Below, piece after piece: positions 59,165-64,000 of a stretch of DNA of 64,000 bases; the first letter of the stretch is position 1, and every line of letters begins with the position of its first letter. The stretch spans positions 19,922,001 through 19,986,000 of the forward strand of contig NC_087257.1 in the NCBI RefSeq assembly GCF_037042905.1. The letters are read 5' to 3'. A program made the translations under genes and the position numbers. The notes beneath the pieces are model-generated. The model saw only the letters and a program-made list of their open reading frames with translations, ran no database searches and had not been told where the DNA came from. The stretch is from Lytechinus pictus (Eukaryota; Echinodermata; Echinoidea; Temnopleuroida; Toxopneustidae).

Positions 59165-60420
59165 CATGGGCGAATCCAGGGACCCCAAGAACCCCCCCCC
59201 CCCCATTGGCGGCGCAAAAAAGAGAAAAAAACAAAGGGGGAAGAAAGCTAGGTGGGAAAAATAAAAAGAAGGAAAACTTGAGGAAAAAAGATGGAGGGGA
59301 AAATAAAAGGAAGAAGGCGAGTGAATTAAGTAATGTGAGTGCAGATTTTAGAATTGAAAAAAAAAATCGCTCTCGCTTCGCGCTTGCATTGCCTGTTTGA
59401 TGATATAGCCTACATATATCTTGCTCAATCGACTGAAATAGTGCTTAAAATATCCAGTTTTTAAAGGACAAGTCGATCCAACCCAACAAAAAGTTGATTT
59501 GAATAAAAAGAGAAAAATCCAACAAGCAAAACACTGAAAACTTCATCAAAATCGGAGTGAAAAAAAAAGAAAAAGTTATGACATTTCAAAGTTTTGCTTA
59601 ATTTCGATCACAAAACAGTTATAAGCACATCCTGGTCGGTATGCAAATGAGGAGACTGATGACGTCATCCACTCACCTATTTCTTATTTTACTACATGAA
59701 ATATGAAATATTCTAATTTTCTCCTCATTGTCAAGTGAAACATAACGATTGATTCATCCATGAACATGAAATAGCATTGCTTAAACTATATGATTCAGTC
59801 AAGTTGGTCCCTATTGTCAAATCTGTAAAAAATGAAATATTGTATTCAAACAATGAAAAACAAAAGAAATAGTGAGTGACGGACATTATTATAGACCGTC
59901 TCATTTGCATGTCACTGAGTTGTGCATATCACTGTTTTGTGAAAAATAAGTGAAACTTTAAAATGTCATAGCCTTCTTATTTTACATCCGATTTTGATGA
60001 AATTTTCTGCGTTATGCTAGTTTGATTTTTCTCTATTTTTTCAAATCAACATTTTTCTGGGGTGGACTTGACCTTTAAGTCAATATACAAAACGAATTTC
60101 AGCTAGGACATCGATCGAGCTTTCATTATGATTTTGTTTGCTTTACAAATTGATTTTTTTTAAAGTGCTCTCATGTAAAATGTATCGTTTTATAATTGGT
60201 CTGAATATCACAATTTTTCAGCTCGCGCTGCGTGCTCGCATTATTTGATTTTTGAAGTAGACCTATACCAACAGGTATATATTCTCTTCGTGTATAAAGA
60301 TCCCTTTCTATATATATATATTTATATATTTATATATACATTTATATAGTTTTCAGGCCTTATACACTGTATCAACAAATTTCGCGCTCTCATTAGGCCT
60401 GTTATGAGATATGATCCTTT
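59165..60420. mobile_element. Truncated 'gggcgaatccag' element carrying a family-A MITE
   Basis: Starts at a left end (catgggcgaatccaggga plus a C run, then an A-rich purine stretch and 'ctcgcttcgcgcttgcatt'). It continues on the far side of the MITE inserted at 59461-60078 with 'gtcaatatacaaaacgaatt'. The right end is not clear. Confidence 0.6.
59461..60078. mobile_element. TTAA-flanked fold-back MITE (family A, copy 3), nested
   Basis: 618 bp with the family ends. It interrupts the sequence agttt|ttaa|gtcaatatac, whose uninterrupted relative is near 52400 and 56440. Confidence 0.88.
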
Positions 60421-60429
60421 TTTATGAAT

Positions 60430-61152
60430 TCTTAATCCTGTTCCCTTGGCCAGATGTCCCGTTCCTTTGTCAAAGCTACGCAGCCTGTTCTTTATATAAT
60501 TCGTGCTTAAATAACCCAGTTTCAAAGCAAAATATTAAAAGATTTCTCCCCCCCCCATCATTCTCGTTCCCATTATTATTGTAGAAAGATTCACATCCTT
60601 TTCAAATACTAGTAATAGACAGTCATGTTTTTAGGTCTAAATCCAAATTAGGGGGTTATTTTGCACACAGAGAAAAAACTCGTTTAGGGGGTGTTGGAAA
60701 TAATTTCACGCATGTGTACGTGTACAGCAATACATTTGACTGCCCCCGGACATTTGTGCTAATTAATTGCTAGTCGATGTGTGAAGATTCACTTTTTAAA
60801 AATCAGTTTCAATTGGGGTCTGTGCCTGCAGACTATAGAATCACCAGCGCAATGCTTGTTTGAAGTATATGTAACCAAAAATTTGATTGGCTTACGGAAG
60901 AGTACACACAGAAGAAGTTAACAGTACACGGGATGTGATTGGATTACCACGCACGGTCATTTACGTCGACTGCTAGCTAAGGTTTGGCAGAATTCCAGTT
61001 TGCAGTTCAAACGGCTCTGGTCGGTCCCTGATGACAGTTTAAATGAAGCAATCAACAGATTGATATCATCTTGAAGACAAGAGACGAATTTACGGGTAAG
61101 TAGTATAGCTAAGTAAATGAGATCGTTCAATTCAGAGATAATAAATACGAAC
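60430..61152 (+). promoter_or_regulatory. Possible promoter and non-coding first exon of a gene to the right
   Basis: The non-repetitive stretch 60760-61095 contains inverted CCAAT boxes (gattggctta, gattggatta) and ends at a strong donor (tacgg|gtaagt, GT at 61096). This is compatible with a transcription start and 5' UTR exon, but no protein homology supports it. Confidence 0.25.
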
Positions 61153-61342
61153 CTGCAGGCAGCTGATGCGCCGCCTGGCCCCGGATGAGTTTGTGGGCTG
61201 ACAGCGAGAATGACACCCTGGAGTATACGGGTGAGCTTGGGGCGCTTCCAACGTCCACCGCGCTCCCATTGCCATTGGACACGGGTATCGGCGTTATCTG
61301 AGTCTGAGCTGAGGCGAGCTGTCCTATTTGAGGTCAGAGGAG
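61153..61342. other. GC-rich exon candidate, strand uncertain
   Basis: On the minus strand an acceptor-like ttagttag, 63 open codons (with VQWQWERGGRWKRPK) and a donor-like gcag|gttcgt frame it as an exon. On the plus strand an ATG at 61185 gives MSLWADSENDTLEYTG up to a donor-like gtgagc at 61231. Both cannot be right, and no family is recognised. Confidence 0.25.
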
Positions 61343-62035
61343 CTAACTAAAGTTTAGGAGGTGGTGCATTGAAATTCGGTCTGTCTCAGAAACATAGATT
61401 TATTAGTTCTTAATTTTACTGTTTTTTTTTTCTAGCTTGAGAAAACTGTTGTGAATTGATTTGAATTGTGCATTAATTGGGGTTATTTGTGGTGCATTGG
61501 CTTGCCAAAATTTTGTGATTGTTTGTGGGCATGTGATGTGGCATCAGACAGTAGACTAACAAGTTTTAGAGCCTTGGCTTGAGGCGCAGCGTGGCCTTGA
61601 GGCTTGAGGACTCCGTGATGATATTTAAAAATATTTTTACATATGATATACTTTTACATGATCACGAAGCCTTGAAACCCTCGGATACCCTCCCCATCAT
61701 GCCCATACTTGCCTAAGGCTAAGCGGGACATATCGACATGTAAACACGGATGGATTTCCCTAGGAAGTCCATAATTAAAGCTAGAAATCACGTAAATTTG
61801 TTGGATTTTATTTATCTTTGTATACACCTTCATACGCCTAATGCGTATGAAGGTACGAAAAAACTGTTAGTACACTCGACAAAAAAAGTTCTTGGACACT
61901 TATAAAAGTTAAAATATTCCATATAGATATGATTAAAGGCAAATTATTGTCAGTTAACATGACCAGACAATATTCCTCTTCCAGTATGACATGACATTTT
62001 CATGTGAACAGTCATGCATGGGTGGTTAAATGCTT

Positions 62036-62663
62036 TAAACAATACAATAGCAATGTCAGTAAAAGAAAATTGCAAGAAATGGCTAATGATCATGGCCATC
62101 CTGTAGGCATACATTCAACAATTTCAACAGGTGGTTATCATTTGAATTGAATGCTTAGGGATGCATCATAAGATGCAAAATGAGATGGATCATTTGGACA
62201 CTCACTTTCAAGATGAAGCTTTCCAACCAAGAGTGTGCAAGAGCAATAGAAATGTTGCAGTCTGGGCAGTCATTTAGACAAGTGGCTCGATATTTCCAAG
62301 TTTCACCAACAACAATTTCAAATTTGAACCAGCGGTATTTGGCTACTGAAGTTAGAGACCGCCCTAGGAGTGGTCGACCTAGGGCCACCAACCCTGCAGA
62401 AGATAGGATAAGGATAATTTTCTTTTGCTTATGCCAAGATACTGAAATTTGACCCTTTTTTTTATCGACTAACTTTGACTTAAAATTCCAGTGGAATAGT
62501 GATGCATCCAAGGTGGATAACTTTCTCTTCACTTTTAGAGTGGTATTTGACTTTAAGTTTTCTTTTATCGTTTAATGGATATTCATGCCACACAAACTTT
62601 CACAACTGAAAGAATGACTGATCGTTTTCTTGCAATTTTCTTTTACTGACATTGCTATTGTTT
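62036..62663 (+). mobile_element. Truncated Tc1/mariner-like element (copy 1)
   Basis: Inverted ends 'caatagcaatgtcagtaaaa' (left) and 'ttttactgacattgctattg' (right) bound about 628 bp, which include a transposase N-terminus remnant. The catalytic part is missing, so it is non-autonomous. Confidence 0.8.
62180..62452 (+). pseudogene. Tc1-like transposase, N-terminal DNA-binding remnant (copy 1)
   Basis: The 90-codon frame contains ARAIEMLQSGQSFRQVARYF and VSPTTISNLNQRY, then RPRSGRPR. This is a helix-turn-helix followed by the GRPR basic linker characteristic of Tc1/mariner transposases. The frame then leaves the family, and no DDE/D catalytic domain follows. The longer antisense frame at 62155-62532 is a shadow. 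Confidence 0.85.
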
Positions 62664-63297
62664 AATGCCTGTAACCAGGCATTAAAGCTTGAGAAAACTT
62701 GAGAAAACTGTTGTGAATTGATTTGAATTGTGCATTAATTGGGGTTATTTGTGGTGCATTGGCTTGCCAAAATTTTGTGATTGTTTGTGGGCATGTGATG
62801 TGGCATCAGACAGTAGACTAACAAGTTTTAGAGCCTTGGCTTGAGGCGCAGCGTGGCCTTGAGGCTTGAGGACTCCGTGATGATATTTAAAAATATTTTT
62901 ACATATGATATACTTTTACATGATCACGAAGCCTTGAAACCCTCGGATACCCTCCCCATCATGCCCATACTTGCCTAAGGCTAAGCGGGACATATCGACA
63001 TGTAAACACGGATGGATTTCCCTAGGAAGTCCATAATTAAAGCTAGAAATCACGTAAATTTGTTGGATTTTATTTATCTTTGTATACACCTTCATACGCC
63101 TAATGCGTATGAAGGTACGAAAAAACTGTTAGTACACTCGACAAAAAAAGTTCTTGAACACTTATAAAAGTTAAAATATTCCATATAGATATGATTAAAG
63201 GCAAATTATTGTCAGTTAACATGACCAGACAATATTCCTCTTCCAGTATGACATGACATTTTCATGTGAACAGTCATGCATGGGTGGTTAAATGCTT

Positions 63298-63925
63298 TAA
63301 ACAATACAATAGCAATGTCAGTAAAAGAAAATTGCAAGAAATGGCTAATGATCATGGCCATCCTGTAGGCATACATTCAACAATTTCAACAGGTGGTTAT
63401 CATTTGAATTGAATGCTTAGGGATGCATCATAAGATGCAAAATGAGATGGATCATTTGGACACTCACTTTCAAGATGAAGCTTTCCAACCAAGAGTGTGC
63501 AAGAGCAATAGAAATGTTGCAGTCTGGGCAGTCATTTAGACAAGTGGCTCGATATTTCCAAGTTTCACCAACAACAATTTCAAATTTGAACCAGCGGTAT
63601 TTGGCTACTGAAGTTAGAGACCGCCCTAGGAGTGGTCGACCTAGGGCCACCAACCCTGCAGAAGATAGGATAAGGATAATTTTCTTTTGCTTATGCCAAG
63701 ATACTGAAATTTGACCCTTTTTTTTATCGACTAACTTTGACTTAAAATTCCAGTGGAATAGTGATGCATCCAAGGTGGATAACTTTCTCTTCACTTTTAG
63801 AGTGGTATTTGACTTTAAGTTTTCTTTTATCGTTTAATGGATATTCATGCCACACAAACTTTCACAACTGAAAGAATGACTGATCGTTTTCTTGCAATTT
63901 TCTTTTACTGACATTGCTATTGTTT
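63298..63925 (+). mobile_element. Truncated Tc1/mariner-like element (copy 2)
   Basis: Identical in layout to copy 1. A further copy of the right terminal repeat ('cttgcaattttcttttactg') follows at 63963-63999, at the window edge. Confidence 0.8.
63442..63714 (+). pseudogene. Tc1-like transposase, N-terminal DNA-binding remnant (copy 2)
   Basis: Same 90-codon frame as 62180-62452, duplicated with its surroundings. It ends after the GRPR motif, without a catalytic domain. Confidence 0.85.
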
Positions 63926-64000
63926 AATGCCTGTAACCAGCCATGTACTGACTGATCCATTTCTTGCAATTTTCTTTTACTGACATTGCTATTGTTTAAA

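Larger units (their letters stand above)
61437..62678. repeat. 1242-bp direct duplication, unit 1
   Basis: Nearly identical to 62699-63940. The one difference I noticed by eye is ttcttggacac here against ttcttgaacac in unit 2. Each unit contains a hairpin (accttcatacgc / gcgtatgaaggt, first copy about 61828-61856) and a Tc1-like MITE. Confidence 0.92.
62699..63940. repeat. 1242-bp direct duplication, unit 2
   Basis: Offset by 1262 bp from unit 1, with a 20-bp spacer (62679-62698) containing a partial repeat of 'cttgagaaaac'. Similarity ends at 63940. Confidence 0.92.

Noticed and set aside
62155-62532. 125-codon minus frame (and its copy at 63417-63794)
   Set aside because: Antisense shadow of the Tc1-like transposase remnant, which has the recognisable HTH and GRPR motif on the plus strand.

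Overview
This is a eukaryotic window: intron-rich, AT-rich and packed with transposon relics. Gene content and repeat style (tRNA-derived SINEs ending in ATT repeats, fold-back elements, TIR elements with long G or C runs and GC-rich 'gcttcgcgctcgc' motifs) suggest a marine deuterostome. An echinoderm, probably a sea urchin, is the best guess, but no single sequence here proves it.

Three protein-coding genes are well supported. (1) VPS41, plus strand, 443-16327: the last 16 coding exons (587 aa) of the HOPS-complex subunit, ending in its C-terminal RING-like zinc domain. The N-terminal exons lie left of the window. (2) A BTB-BACK-Kelch protein, plus strand, 28960-30675: one uninterrupted 571-aa coding exon. 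(3) GGCX (vitamin K-dependent gamma-glutamyl carboxylase), minus strand, 49341 down to 37339: 15 coding exons, 756 aa, close to the 758 aa of the human enzyme. The short last exon (37339-37462) is easy to miss, because the splice donor before it overlaps an in-frame stop codon. The three genes have unrelated roles (endolysosomal tethering, probable ubiquitin-ligase adaptor, ER protein modification), so their adjacency implies no common pathway.

Layout: 1-16.3 kb VPS41, with introns holding minisatellites, a 280-bp purine tract and a palindromic element; 16.3-28.8 kb intergenic, nested fold-back elements, a SINE and a LINE 3' end; 29-30.7 kb Kelch gene; 30.7-37.3 kb intergenic repeats; 37.3-49.3 kb GGCX; 51.3-51.9 kb possible GGCX promoter; 52-61 kb mosaic of TIR elements inserted into one another; 61.4-64 kb a nearly identical 1242-bp direct duplication carrying a truncated Tc1-like transposase.

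No undescribed biochemical system is visible. The most unusual signal is that copies of exon edges, including splice sites, have been multiplied inside introns at three places (twice in GGCX, once in VPS41), and a further VPS41 minisatellite starts at a splice donor. Two VPS41 introns use GC donors. Several nested insertions can be checked against related sequence in the same window that lacks the insertion.
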